From Desulfonema magnum (GTDB taxonomy: Bacteria; Desulfobacterota; Desulfobacteria; Desulfobacterales; 4be13), in NCBI RefSeq assembly GCF_017377395.1, contig NZ_CP061800.1:558001-622000 (forward strand): 64,000 nucleotides of DNA, read 5' to 3'. This document shows positions 1-8,535 of this stretch, piece after piece. The notes beneath the pieces were generated by a model. That model worked only from the letters and a program-made list of their open reading frames with translations, was not told the DNA's origin and searched no databases. Every line of letters starts with the position of its first letter. The first letter of the stretch is position 1. Made by a program: the position numbers and the translations under genes.

Positions 1-107
1 GTGGCAGAACCTGTGTCAACAAGTATATCCGAAATCTCCGTTGCTTTTCCCTGATAAGCGGCAGTAACCGTTGTAAAAGGCAGGTCATCTTTCAGAAATA
101 AGCGCAT
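1..107 (-). CDS. Retropepsin-like aspartic protease, N-terminal part (runs off window)
   Basis: Reading leftward from the ATG at 107, the frame stays open to the window edge and gives about 35 residues ending in ILVDTGSA. The D-T-G-S motif is the catalytic signature of retroviral-type (single-lobe) aspartic proteases, and its place about 30 residues from the start fits small bacterial members of that family. The start overlaps the end of the 93-residue gene upstream by 23 bases, so the two are probably co-translated. From memory, this same small-protein/protease pairing also occurs in cyanobacteria. Only the first third of the protein is visible, so the second half of the fold cannot be checked. 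Confidence 0.75.
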   Translation of the reverse strand, partial: MRLFLKDDLPFTTVTAAYQGKATEISDILVDTGSA

Positions 108-366
108 TGCCCCTCCGAATTCCCAGCCATTGCCGCTCAATGATATCAGGCTCTGTCCGGCTTGTATGGATAAAATAAAACTCCCGAAGCGGATATTGCC
201 GGTGAAGGCTCCGGTAAAGCCGCATTGCCGCAGTTCCGTCCGGACATCTGTCAATAACAGCCAACTGGTCAAGCTGTCTCCGACTGTCAGGGGTTGTATG
301 TGCTTCCAACGCTTCAACGACAATCCATTGGTCAGGATATGTTTTTCGTACCTCAGACCAGCGCAT
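85..366 (-). CDS. Conserved small protein paired with a retropepsin-like protease
   Basis: This 93-residue soluble protein has no signal peptide or membrane segment. It is rich in Trp, Arg and Tyr, with a central Q-L-D-Q-L-A-V-I-D stretch and a C-terminal E-R-Q-W-L-G-I-R-R motif. I recognise it as a recurring hypothetical family encoded just before a retropepsin-like protease, as here, where its stop overlaps the protease start. The biochemical role is unknown; the fixed pairing suggests a partner or substrate of the protease (inference). The gene is followed upstream by more than 2 kb of repeat-rich non-coding DNA, so it is likely the first gene of its transcription unit. Confidence 0.75.
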   Translation of the reverse strand: MRWSEVRKTYPDQWIVVEALEAHTTPDSRRQLDQLAVIDRCPDGTAAMRLYRSLHRQYPLREFYFIHTSRTEPDIIERQWLGIRRGNALISER

Positions 367-787
367 AACTGTTTTCCTTTATATTGGAAGTTTGAAAATT
401 TCGTTGTCAATGAATCCCGTCTTAACCGGAACTTCCTGCTATAAAACGAGATAGTTATTATTTGTTGTCCCTTCATTCAGATTCTGACTACATCTTAAAA
501 GATCACGCAAGAATCATGCCTGAAAAAAATAGTTATAAACTCATTCATTAAGAATAAAGAAAATAATTTTTTGAATCAGAACAGAACAACTGATGAACCT
601 TTATAACCGAAATCGTCTAACAAGCAAATTTTAACAAATAAAAACTAATAAAAACAAAATATTGTCTCTGTTGTAATTAAAATCATAAAAAAATAATTAT
701 AATTATCCTGATTTGGACGGTTCCGAGAGTCAGACAACAGCCTCGGACCGTTTCTGTCATATCGGACTTTTCCTGTGTAAAAATCTC

Positions 788-857
788 CGGAGTGCCAAAC
801 TTACAGTTTGGCAAGCCCCCCGATGAATATTGCCAAACTGTAAGTTTGCCACTCCGG
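788..857. repeat. Pair of inverted CCAAACTGTAAGTTTGG palindromes
   Basis: Two copies of a palindromic element built on CCAAACTGTAAGTTTGG followed by a CACTCCGG tail lie head-to-head at 788-814 and 831-857. Further copies lie at 1615-1642 and 10061-10083, all outside genes. The size, palindromic core and intergenic placement are those of REP-type dispersed repeats. Confidence 0.8.
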
Positions 858-880
858 AACGATAAAAGTTTGATTTGTGC

Positions 881-930
881 CGGAGGCAGAGCCTCGGTTC
901 ACGCATTCCCAGGCAGAGCCTGGGAACGAG
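881..930. repeat. Dispersed double palindrome, copy 1
   Basis: A GAGGC...GCCTC hairpin is followed by the palindrome TTCCCAGGCAGAGCCTGGGAA and the tail CGAG. The same 50-bp arrangement recurs at 1255-1304 with small differences in the first hairpin only, as expected of a mobile or gene-converted intergenic repeat. Confidence 0.8.
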
Positions 931-1113
931 TGTTAAAATTGAGGACATTTTTTTCACAAACTTTTTTTCTGATCGTGTTGAATCTTTTGGAATCATTATG
1001 TATCCTCTTTAGAGAATTTCTGATCAGGGGGCTGAGTTCCACTCCGCTGCTCCTGTGCTGAGTTGTGAAACTCCTTCAGGGGCGACTTTCCTGACCTTGT
1101 CATGTTATGTTTC

Positions 1114-1188
1114 AAAAAGTACAGGGAAACCAGATAAGAAAAGGAAAAATCTGCCTTCCTCTTCTTATCTGTCGTCCTTGTACTTTTT
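1114..1188. repeat. 75-bp inverted repeat
   Basis: The arms AAAAAGTACA / TGTACTTTTT and AGATAAGAA / TTCTTATCT are nested symmetrically around a short AT-rich centre, giving a stem of about 30 bp. It may be a miniature element or a bidirectional terminator; no gene ends next to it, so the element reading is preferred. Confidence 0.6.
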
Positions 1189-1254
1189 TTATGCGGAATT
1201 GTGTGTAAAAAAGGCATTAGTTCTGTCTCAGGCACAATCCGTGCAAAACGGTGC

Positions 1255-1304
1255 AGGAGGCGGAGCCTCCCTTCACGCATTCCCAGGCAGAGCCTGGGAA
1301 CGAG
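1255..1304. repeat. Dispersed double palindrome, copy 2
   Basis: This is the second copy of the element at 881-930, in the same orientation, with the GGAGGCGGAGCCTCC hairpin and the conserved TTCCCAGGC...GCCTGGGAA palindrome. Confidence 0.8.
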
Positions 1305-1791
1305 TTGATATTTTTGAGAGCTATAACCTCATAATGCAAATTATGTGCCAACAAGCTTAAAAATAATATAACTTACTTATTCTATGTTGTTTTCTGATTA
1401 AATCAGCCACGAAAACAGTAATAAAACAAAGACTTATAAAAAAATAAATATCCATAACAACAACTATCCGATATAACTGTTTATATATTTCATTTTCAGG
1501 CTGTTTTTTGTATATAAAAAAATGATTACAAGTGATTACATTGATAACAAACAATAATTTCAACTGGTTATATGAAAAATCCTGCGATTTTTCTCAAAAA
1601 ACAGCAATGCGTCTTGCCAAACTGTAAGTTTGGCACTCCGGAAATAATAAATATTTGTCTTGTTATGACTCTGGATATTATCCCTCGGTCAGACAAATAA
1701 TTTCTTAATAAAATCAGAACTATCTTATAATTATACAAATTTTCATGCGATTGCCCTGCTGAAGGAATCAGGGATATTAATCTCATTAATC

Positions 1792-2235
1792 TCGTTCCCA
1801 CGCTTTGCGTGGGAATGCAGAAGGGACGCTTCGCGTCCTATGACATTCAGATGCGTGTTTATCTACAGAATACACAGAAGCAGATTTTTGTAGGAAAGAT
1901 GATGCTTCGGTATCATACGGACGCGAAGCGTCCGGCCTGCATTCCCACGCAAAGCGTGGGAACGAGATTAAAGCGTGGGAACGAGATTAAAGCGTGGAGA
2001 TTAAAGCGTGGGAACGAGATTAATGAGATTAGTGAGATTAGTGAGCTTGGCGAGATTGGCGAGGTCGGCGAGGTCGGCGAGGTCAGCGAAATCAGCGAGA
2101 TCAGGAAGCAGGTTTTTGTAGGAAAGATGATGCTCCGGTATCATACGGACGCGAAGCGTCCGGCCTGCATTCCCACGCAAAGCGTGGGAACGAGATTAAC
2201 GAGATTAAGCGTGGGAACGAGATTATAGCTGAGGA
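1792..2235. repeat. Cluster of TTCCCACGC/GCGTGGGAA palindromes with a 90-bp direct duplication
   Basis: The palindrome TTCCCACGC-TTT-GCGTGGGAA is coupled to a second one, GGACGCTTCGCGTCC. One copy at 1792-1838 is inverted relative to those at 1919-1970 and 2146-2198. The stretch 1880-1970 is repeated almost exactly at 2109-2200, including the unique lead-in TTTTTGTAGGAAAGATGATG. Between the copies lie truncated AGCGTGGGAACGAGATTA units and a run of 9-bp GAGATTAGT / GAGGTCGGC repeats (2020-2102). Confidence 0.75.
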
Positions 2236-2593
2236 CTGGCTGGCAGAGGCAATGTGTCTTAGTGAGATTGGCGAGATTAACGAGGTCGGCGAGGTCACGG
2301 AGTTAAAAATGTATAGGAAATTATAAAATTCGTTGCATAAGTACAAGGGTTTGGTATAAGAAAAAATTAGGGGTTAAGGGTGAAAAAAACTAAAATAAAA
2401 CTTTTACAATGTTTCCTAATGCCTGACATTTAACACCCGGGCCGTTTAAAAATATCACTTTTTGCTGTTTTTTTGCCTGATGATGTTCCTCCCCCTCCTT
2501 TCGGAGGCGGCACAAAAAACAGACAGATAAGTAAGTGATTCGGACGGACTACTTAACACCTGACACTTTGATATAAAAAGGAATTTAAATATT

Positions 2594-4363
2594 ATGTTAA
2601 AACCGATATTTATGACAGCCAGAGATATACCTGACTTATGGTTTCAGCTTGTCCGGGCCGCTGTGGAACAGGGCAGAGAATATGTCGTGACCAAAGGCAG
2701 CACGCCCACCAAACGATGGGAACTTGATTTTGTCTCTGCTCAGATAACACATCCCGGGACAAGACCGCTGGAACCGGACATACCGCCCGGTATCGGGATT
2801 CCCAACCCGGTTGAATCCGGATATGCGGAGAAGTATCTCCCGTACTACATGACAGATGTTTCGCAGCCCGGAGAGCATTATTGTTATGATGATGAGACAG
2901 AAATACTTACAGATCAGGGGTGGAAATTATTCAAAGATTTGAACAGAACGGAGAAAGTTGCCACTCTGAATCCGGTAACAGAACAATTGGAGTATCAGAC
3001 ACCTGCGGATTATCATAGTATGGATTATTCCGGAAAGATGTATTCAATAAAATCTTTTCATATTGATCTGAAGGTAACCCCGGGGCATAGTCTGTATATT
3101 TCGCAAAATAAAGTTGCAGAAAGATATATTCCTTTCTCTCTTATCAAAATAGAGGATATAAATAATTATAGGATTAAATTTAAGAAGGATTGTATATGGA
3201 GTGGAAGAGATCATGATTTTTTTAATCTTCCAGCTACTGAGTATCAGAATCCGAGATATAAAGGTTATGGTTGCGAGCGAAAAATACCGATGGATTTATG
3301 GCTAAAATTTTTTGGTATATGGCTTGCTGAAGGGTCGTTAAGGCGATATAAGAACCGAAATGTTTATTTTATTACTATAACTCAGTATCCTGGGAAAGAG
3401 AGAGACAAGATTGCGGAAGTATTAAAATCCATATTTTCATCTGTCTCAATTTTCGGGAAAGATCTGATTGTTGCTGATAAACAGATTTATTCATATCTTG
3501 AACAATTTGGTAAGGCAGGGGATAAATTTATACCAAAAGAGCTGATGAATCTGAGTCGTCGCCAGCTTAAAATTCTTTTTGATTGGATGTATTTGGGAGA
3601 TGGTGATAAATGTAATGGTGATTATGTCAGATATACAACTAAATCAGAATTTCTTGCAAATCAGGTTCAGGAGTTATGTCTGAAGATCGGACTTGCCAGT
3701 AATATAAGAGCAGACAGCGGTGTTTACAGGGTTTATATAAACAAGAAAAATACACCGCATATTCTGAAGGATAAAAACATTACCGTCGAAAGTTATACGG
3801 GAAAGGTTTATTGTGTAAAAGTTTCGAAATATCACACTTTATACGTCAGAAGAAATGGTACGGCATGTTGGTGTGGAAACACCTACGGGCAGGACCTTGC
3901 CTGGCAGATTGAATGGATCATAGCGTATTATAAAAAACACGGACCCGGAACAAAACATTGTTACATGACCGTGGGCCGCCCCGAAAGCCTCAGATTTTAC
4001 GATGATTCGGCTGATTACGCTGAGGAAATAAACATTAGCGACAGAGCCACCGGAAAGACTATCATAAAACGGTCCATAGACAACGTGTTTAACAAAAGTA
4101 TGCCTGGCACAACCCAGTGTCTGAGAGGCATTGACACATCCGTGAAATACGGAAAACTCCATTTCAGCATCCATTTCAGGAGCTGGAATCTTTGGAACGG
4201 TCTTCCTGCCAATTTATGCTGTCTGCAAATGGTGAAGGAATACATGGCGGAACAGATCGGCGTGGAAGACGGAGAGATGTTTATCACCTGCCTGAAACTG
4301 GGGCTTGCAGAGTCCTGTTTTGATATCGCAAAGCTGAGGCTTTATATGGACATAAAAAAATAA
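2594..4363 (+). CDS. thyA: Thymidylate synthase (archaeal-like ThyA) interrupted by an intein
   Basis: This would methylate dUMP to dTMP in the cytosol with a folate-type cofactor. The 589-residue precursor consists of an N-extein (residues 1-96), an intein (97-429) and a C-extein (430-589), leaving a 256-residue enzyme after splicing. Extein landmarks are the Y-T-Y-G-Q segment created across the splice junction, the presumed catalytic cysteine in T-Q-C-L-R-G-I-D (precursor residue 509) and F-R-S-W-N-L-W-x-G-L-P-A-N-L, which matches archaeal-type ThyA rather than the E. coli type. The start is supported by AAGGA about 10 bases upstream. It is the first of five closely packed genes, the next ones encoding a HAD phosphatase, a DGxHR protein, dCMP deaminase and a second ThyA-family protein. 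The penultimate intein residue is Gly instead of the usual His, so splicing may be slow. Confidence 0.9.
   Translation: MLKPIFMTARDIPDLWFQLVRAAVEQGREYVVTKGSTPTKRWELDFVSAQITHPGTRPLEPDIPPGIGIPNPVESGYAEKYLPYYMTDVSQPGEHYCYDDETEILTDQGWKLFKDLNRTEKVATLNPVTEQLEYQTPADYHSMDYSGKMYSIKSFHIDLKVTPGHSLYISQNKVAERYIPFSLIKIEDINNYRIKFKKDCIWSGRDHDFFNLPATEYQNPRYKGYGCERKIPMDLWLKFFGIWLAEGSLRRYKNRNVYFITITQYPGKERDKIAEVLKSIFSSVSIFGKDLIVADKQIYSYLEQFGKAGDKFIPKELMNLSRRQLKILFDWMYLGDGDKCNGDYVRYTTKSEFLANQVQELCLKIGLASNIRADSGVYRVYINKKNTPHILKDKNITVESYTGKVYCVKVSKYHTLYVRRNGTACWCGNTYGQDLAWQIEWIIAYYKKHGPGTKHCYMTVGRPESLRFYDDSADYAEEINISDRATGKTIIKRSIDNVFNKSMPGTTQCLRGIDTSVKYGKLHFSIHFRSWNLWNGLPANLCCLQMVKEYMAEQIGVEDGEMFITCLKLGLAESCFDIAKLRLYMDIKK
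2882..3880 (+). mobile_element. Intein with LAGLIDADG homing endonuclease inside thyA
   Basis: The 333-residue intein starts with Cys (C-Y-D-D-E-T-E-I-L-T, block A), has T-P-G-H as block B, and ends with V-Y-C-V-K-V...H-T-L-Y-V (block F) and W-C-G-N before the +1 Thr (block G). In the middle, F-F-G-I-W-L-A-E-G-S and L-F-D-W-M-Y-L-G-D-G-D are the two LAGLIDADG helices with their acidic residues, so the homing endonuclease looks intact. The insertion separates H-Y from T-Y-G-Q in a conserved part of ThyA, the usual choice for inteins because deletion or mis-repair kills the enzyme. The intein DNA is visibly more AT-rich than the extein DNA, consistent with separate origin. Confidence 0.92.
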
Positions 4364-4374
4364 GGAATAATACG

Positions 4375-5055
4375 TTGCATATTTTTCTGGATATAGGCTT
4401 TACCTTAATGGGCGGCCCTGCATTTTCTCCTCCGAAAATGATTCGTAAAATTCTGAATTTAGGCGAGGATGATTCAGCGGTTTTGTATGATATTATTTTT
4501 TGTGAGAATCATCATACGCCGGATTCATTAATGGTTTCTCTGGAAAAGAGGCTCGGATGCCGAATCAGCAGGGATCAGCAAAAAGACATTGCTGCGTTCT
4601 GGCAAAGACAGTTTCTTGATGTTTATGAACTGGAGGGGGCTTCGGTCTTTATAAAAAATCTTGCCCGCTCAGGCGCATACTTGCATATCATATCAAATCT
4701 CTGGTTTCCTTTTTATAATAAATTCAGAACGGTTTTTCAAAATGATCTGAACAACATCAGAACAAAAACCCTGAGTTTTGAAGAAGGCATCAGAAAGCCG
4801 TGTGCGGAGATTTACAGGAGAGCATTGGACCGGGCAAAGGCTCTGCCGGAGGAGTCCGTCATGGTCGGCGATTCTGTGGGAAATGACATCCTCCCCTGCG
4901 CGGAACTCGGCATGAAATGTGTGTGGTTCAAATCCCGTCCTGTTGAAAAACACCAGCTTGAATCAAAACGGTTGCTTCTTTCAAAATATGATGATATTTT
5001 TGAGGTAAACAGTCTCAGAGCGGCTCAGTCCGTTATAGAAAGGTTTTTAAAATGA
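4375..5055 (+). CDS. HAD-superfamily hydrolase (phosphatase-like)
   Basis: This 226-residue haloacid-dehalogenase-fold protein probably hydrolyses a small phosphate ester. Motif I is F-L-D-I-G-F-T (nucleophile Asp6; the usual second Asp is Gly, as in several HAD subgroups), motif II is I-I-S-N, motif III Lys lies in G-I-R-K-P, and motif IV is V-G-D-S-V-G-N-D. An alpha-helical cap sits between motifs I and II. The start is TTG with AAGGAA just upstream, beginning 11 bases after thyA, and its end overlaps the next gene by ATGA. Placed among thymidylate genes, a nucleotide or sugar phosphatase is plausible, but the substrate cannot be read from sequence. Confidence 0.85.
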   Translation: MHIFLDIGFTLMGGPAFSPPKMIRKILNLGEDDSAVLYDIIFCENHHTPDSLMVSLEKRLGCRISRDQQKDIAAFWQRQFLDVYELEGASVFIKNLARSGAYLHIISNLWFPFYNKFRTVFQNDLNNIRTKTLSFEEGIRKPCAEIYRRALDRAKALPEESVMVGDSVGNDILPCAELGMKCVWFKSRPVEKHQLESKRLLLSKYDDIFEVNSLRAAQSVIERFLK

Positions 5056-5684
5056 GTAGTAATACTAAAAAAAAAGTTGAAATCGTCAAAGTTAAACATT
5101 TGTCAGAAGATGAACTGATAAGCAGATTACGAAATGTTACCATGTTACAGGATGAGAGCACCCGGCCTTATGAGAACGCTTTTATCTCATTGGAAAATAT
5201 CTGCATCGAAGATTTGTTTCCTCCCCAGCGTTATGTACTCAAGCAGGAGCTTCTCAAGGTACGGGAACTCAAATGGCGACTTGAAGAACACGGCATTGAT
5301 TTGTTTCAGCTCAATGGGTTTGTTCGTATCACACTGGCCGGAGAGAGCGAACCCATAGATTTGCTTCCGCCGGTGATTGAGGAGCGGATAGAGAAAAACG
5401 GCCGTGTGGCTCACATCATCAATGACGGTATGCACAGGATTTATACTGCCTATCTTGAATGGGTGATTCCCCAGGTAATTTTTGTGCGGGGTCTGCCAAA
5501 ACATCTCCCCTATTATGCGTTCCCAATTCCTGAAAAAGATTGGACCAAAATTGAACTCCGAGATGACATCCCGGCTCATTTCATCAAAAAATGGCATCGG
5601 ACCGAACGCAACAAAGAATTGTACCGAAATTTTAACAGCGCTTTTATGAATGTGGGCGGGCCCAGAGGAAACCCGGAAAAATGA
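5052..5684 (+). CDS. Uncharacterised protein with a ParB-like DGxHR motif
   Basis: This 210-residue soluble protein has a basic N-terminus. The most telling segment is I-I-N-D-G-M-H-R-I-Y-T-A near residues 120-135, which resembles the D-G-x-H-R nucleotide-binding motif of ParB/sulfiredoxin-fold domains. Flanking sequence (P-P-V-I-E-E-R then Q-V-I-F-V) would supply the surrounding strands. Translation is coupled to the HAD gene through ATGA, and the dCMP deaminase starts 12 bases after its end. Possible roles include a nucleotide-binding enzyme of the pathway or a DNA-binding protein; neither is demonstrated. Confidence 0.7.
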   Translation: MSSNTKKKVEIVKVKHLSEDELISRLRNVTMLQDESTRPYENAFISLENICIEDLFPPQRYVLKQELLKVRELKWRLEEHGIDLFQLNGFVRITLAGESEPIDLLPPVIEERIEKNGRVAHIINDGMHRIYTAYLEWVIPQVIFVRGLPKHLPYYAFPIPEKDWTKIELRDDIPAHFIKKWHRTERNKELYRNFNSAFMNVGGPRGNPEK

Positions 5685-5696
5685 GGAGAAGCATTT

Positions 5697-6248
5697 ATGC
5701 GTCCTGATTGGAATGAATACTTTATGATTATCGCCAAAATCGTCAGTTCAAGATCAACCTGTAATTCCCGGCCCATCGGGTGTGTTCTGGTACGTGACAA
5801 ACAAATACTGTCAACTGGCTACAATGGTGCCGTGCCCGGCGCGCCGCATTGCATTGACCAGAAAGACGAAAACGGAAATCCTTTTTGCTTCAGGAGAAGC
5901 ATGGGGGTTCCCGATCATAAAAAGCAGGAGTTTTGTATTGGCAGCCATGCGGAGAAAAATGCAGTTGCGCAGGCAGCCAGAGAAGGCATTTCAGTGAAGG
6001 GAGCATCGCTCTATGTCACGGTGTCTCCGTGTTTTGACTGTATGAAAATGCTCGCGGTTGCTCAGATTCGGCATGTTTATTTTGAACTGCCCTACGGGTC
6101 TGAGAATAAAGTGAGAGACCAGTTCTGGGAGCAGCAGGGCAAACAAATGTTTGAAACTTTTGAACCGCTCGTTGTTTCTCAGAACACATTGAAACTCATA
6201 TCGCAAATGATGGAATATCCGACTTCAAAAAGAAGACTGAATGAATAG
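5697..6248 (+). CDS. Deoxycytidylate (dCMP) deaminase
   Basis: This zinc enzyme would convert dCMP to dUMP, the substrate of thymidylate synthase. The 183-residue protein has the zinc and catalytic set H84-A-E86 and P-C112-F-D-C115. It also has the family signature R-P-I-G-C-V-L-V near the N-terminus and the nucleotide-contact stretch G-Y-N-G-A-V-P-G. An insertion with extra His and Cys (P-H-C-I-D and P-F-C-F-R) before HAE is typical of dCMP deaminases and can hold a second zinc. A GAGGAGA ribosome-binding site precedes the ATG. Its position between two ThyA-family genes gives a self-contained dCMP to dUMP to dTMP (or modified dUMP) route. Confidence 0.9.
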   Translation: MRPDWNEYFMIIAKIVSSRSTCNSRPIGCVLVRDKQILSTGYNGAVPGAPHCIDQKDENGNPFCFRRSMGVPDHKKQEFCIGSHAEKNAVAQAAREGISVKGASLYVTVSPCFDCMKMLAVAQIRHVYFELPYGSENKVRDQFWEQQGKQMFETFEPLVVSQNTLKLISQMMEYPTSKRRLNE

Positions 6249-6282
6249 TAAAACGCTGTCAGTTGTCAGCTGTTAATAACCC

Positions 6283-7761
6283 ATGATCAAATTTAAACCT
6301 TTATTTTTTAAAAATAAATTATATGTTGTAAATCCCTGTGCGACCCTGGGGATTATAACGTTGTGGTCTGAGACAGATTTTATTGTTCGCAGGCTGAGGA
6401 AAGCCGGTGCTGATGTTGATCCTGAAACCTCCAAAATAGCGGTGGTCGGCAATCTTCATGGTCAGGGCTTTCGCTATCTTTTGAGAAATTTGCTTTATAA
6501 TCCCCAGATTGACACGCTGCTTGTGCTGGGCAGTGACAGGAGCGGCTCTTATGGTTTCCTGTCCAATTTTTTTCTCAAAGGAACCGAGCCTGTTGAGAGC
6601 AGTGTCATTTATAAAGGCTCATCAGGAAACAGGGACGATGTAAAGGCTGTCCGGGTCATCGGCACGGACTATGTGATGGATAATCTTGTGTCACGGGATT
6701 TGTTTCTCAGTATTCCTGATATCATACGGATTGAAGGGATTGAGAAGCCCGATTCCGGAGCAGCTGAGGAAGCCGCTGCCCTGTTGGAGAACTATACCTC
6801 GGGACAGCGTACCGGGAAAAGAATTTTCATCGAGGTCCCGGAGGTTGTGGTTGAAACATATCCGAGCAATCTCCGGGCGCATACCATTGTGGAAAAAACG
6901 CCCTCAAAAGCCTGGACCTATCTTGTTCATCGGGTTTTCAGGTTTGGGAAAAGGGTCTTGCTTCGGAAAGGAGAGCGGATCGAGCTGCAAAATGTAAAAG
7001 TTGTTATTGAGAAGCCCCGGTTTGAAGAGGATTCTGTCATAAAAGACTGTGGCTTTGATCCTGGCTCTTTCCGCAAATATCAGGAAGAAATTTTGTGCCC
7101 GGAACTTCCGAGTGACAGCTCTTATTCTTATGGTCACCGGATCAGAGCATATTTCGGAACAGATGCTCTGGACATCGCGGCCGCTAATCTCAGGCACGGC
7201 CCTGATGATCGGAACTGTTACGTTTCTATGTGGGACAATGCTGCTGATATTGAGGGAGATCATCGTCCCTGTCTGGTTTCACTTTTCTTCCGCAAAATTG
7301 ATAATAATCTGCATCTGACTTCCACGTTTCGGACACATAACACTTCCGACGCGTGGCTGGAAAATGTCTATGGACTTATGGCGATACAGCAATATGTGTG
7401 CGGAAAGATCGGAACAAGACCCGGGGCAATCACAGTGATATCCCATTCTGTCAGCCTTGACCCGCAATATCTTGAGAAAGTCAAAGCCATATATGACAGG
7501 GCCGCCCGGACCAATGCCATTCGTCATGACCCGAACGGCTATTTCCTCATCTCCGCGGATGGTGATGAAATCGTGGTGCAGCATTATCATGACGCTGATA
7601 AAATCGGTGAGTACCGAAGCAAAAAACCTTTGAAAATTCAGCAGATGATATACAGAGATTGCGCTATATCAGATATTAATCATGCAATTTATATCGGACG
7701 CCAGCTTGAGAGGGCATATCATTGTATTCAGGAGGGAGTGCCTTATGTCCAGGATCATTAA
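6283..7761 (+). CDS. Fused MtrA-like / thymidylate synthase-type protein
   Basis: The protein has 492 residues and two parts. Residues about 10-180 (V-V-N-P-C-A-T-L-G-I-I-T-L-W, then L-L-R-N-L-L-Y-N-P-Q-I and L-G-S-D-R-S-G-S) resemble the cobamide-binding subunit A (MtrA) of methanopterin methyltransferase as found fused in some ThyA-like proteins. Residues about 280-490 resemble ThyA, with R-P-C330-L-V-S as the presumed catalytic cysteine and F-R-T-H-N353-x-x-D-A-W-L-E-N as the dUMP-binding region. It could be a second dTMP synthase, or could transfer a one-carbon unit to dUMP or dCMP in another form. Only 34 bases separate it from the deaminase gene, so it is probably the last gene of the operon. 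Confidence 0.75.
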   Translation: MIKFKPLFFKNKLYVVNPCATLGIITLWSETDFIVRRLRKAGADVDPETSKIAVVGNLHGQGFRYLLRNLLYNPQIDTLLVLGSDRSGSYGFLSNFFLKGTEPVESSVIYKGSSGNRDDVKAVRVIGTDYVMDNLVSRDLFLSIPDIIRIEGIEKPDSGAAEEAAALLENYTSGQRTGKRIFIEVPEVVVETYPSNLRAHTIVEKTPSKAWTYLVHRVFRFGKRVLLRKGERIELQNVKVVIEKPRFEEDSVIKDCGFDPGSFRKYQEEILCPELPSDSSYSYGHRIRAYFGTDALDIAAANLRHGPDDRNCYVSMWDNAADIEGDHRPCLVSLFFRKIDNNLHLTSTFRTHNTSDAWLENVYGLMAIQQYVCGKIGTRPGAITVISHSVSLDPQYLEKVKAIYDRAARTNAIRHDPNGYFLISADGDEIVVQHYHDADKIGEYRSKKPLKIQQMIYRDCAISDINHAIYIGRQLERAYHCIQEGVPYVQDH

Positions 7762-8535
7762 GGCGAAAATATCCTGAACATAACGGATTCAGGGGAAGTT
7801 CCGCCATTCCAGGAAAAATAGTTATATTCTCAGAAAACGGACCATGTGCAACTTTTTAAGAGAATGCCACAAAGACACGAAGACACAAAGACACACGGAG
7901 AGTCTTCGTGAGACTTCGTGCCTTTGTGCCTTCGTGGCATTATAAGCCGCGCATCGCGTCAATTTTTCCCGGAATGATTCGCCGTCCGTGACGGAAAAAG
8001 CCGGGTTTCTCTGCCGCTCAGAAACATGTATAAAAAACTTTTGCTCAGGAACGGAACGCTCAATGAACTTCACCTGATAATAATATTTATATATCTTTGG
8101 TTTAATCTTGACCCGCCATCTTTTTTCCCTTATATTAATTTAGCGTTCAAGAAAAATTTTGGTGGTGTCAATTCCAAAGGAACCGACCCAAATCTAAGAT
8201 CAAACCCGGAAAACTCAGTTTTTCTATATCCAAAAACATTTCCTGAAAGCCTGTAAAATTAATCTGGCGTTGATATCCTTCATTTTTCGGACTGTTCTGA
8301 TTTGCTCAAAAGTTTTGTGTTCAGACAGTTTGTGAGTGTCAGCAGGTCGAATATGTGCTGCCGCTTCTCTCCCGAGGGATTCACAAATCCGGTGAATCAG
8401 GTTTGGTTTTGCCAATCTGAACCAGACATCGGGGGAGAGGGCTGTGACTGTCAGCAGATATGTTACTGTTCTGCTGTGTCCGGATAACTGAAGGATACGA
8501 TGAATTTTTTATCAATCTTCAGATGAGGAGAATAA
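7762..8535. other. Intergenic region with a large hairpin repeat
   Basis: No gene was found. A reversed partial copy of the AATCCGTTATAATCAG repeat family lies at 7773-7798. A long hairpin at 7864-7942 has the arms TGCCACAAAGACACGAAGAC and a near-complement ending CCTTCGTGGCA, a widespread type of intergenic repeat. An AAAAAGCCGGGTTTCT motif at 7995-8010 is shared with other intergenic regions of the window. The remainder shows nothing recognisable. Confidence 0.6.

Larger units (their letters stand above)
367..2593. other. Long repeat-rich intergenic region
   Basis: There is no convincing gene in about 2.2 kb. The part from 430 to 760 is AT-rich and featureless. The rest holds palindromic elements at 788-857 and 1615-1642, two copies of a purine/GC palindrome (881-930, 1255-1304), a 75-bp inverted repeat (1114-1188), a cluster of TTCCCACGC...GCGTGGGAA palindromes (1792-2235) and 9-bp tandem repeats (2020-2102, again near 2257-2300). 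Short open frames here are low-complexity or repeat-derived. An AAGGA ribosome-binding site at 2578-2583 belongs to the following thymidylate synthase gene. Confidence 0.7.
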
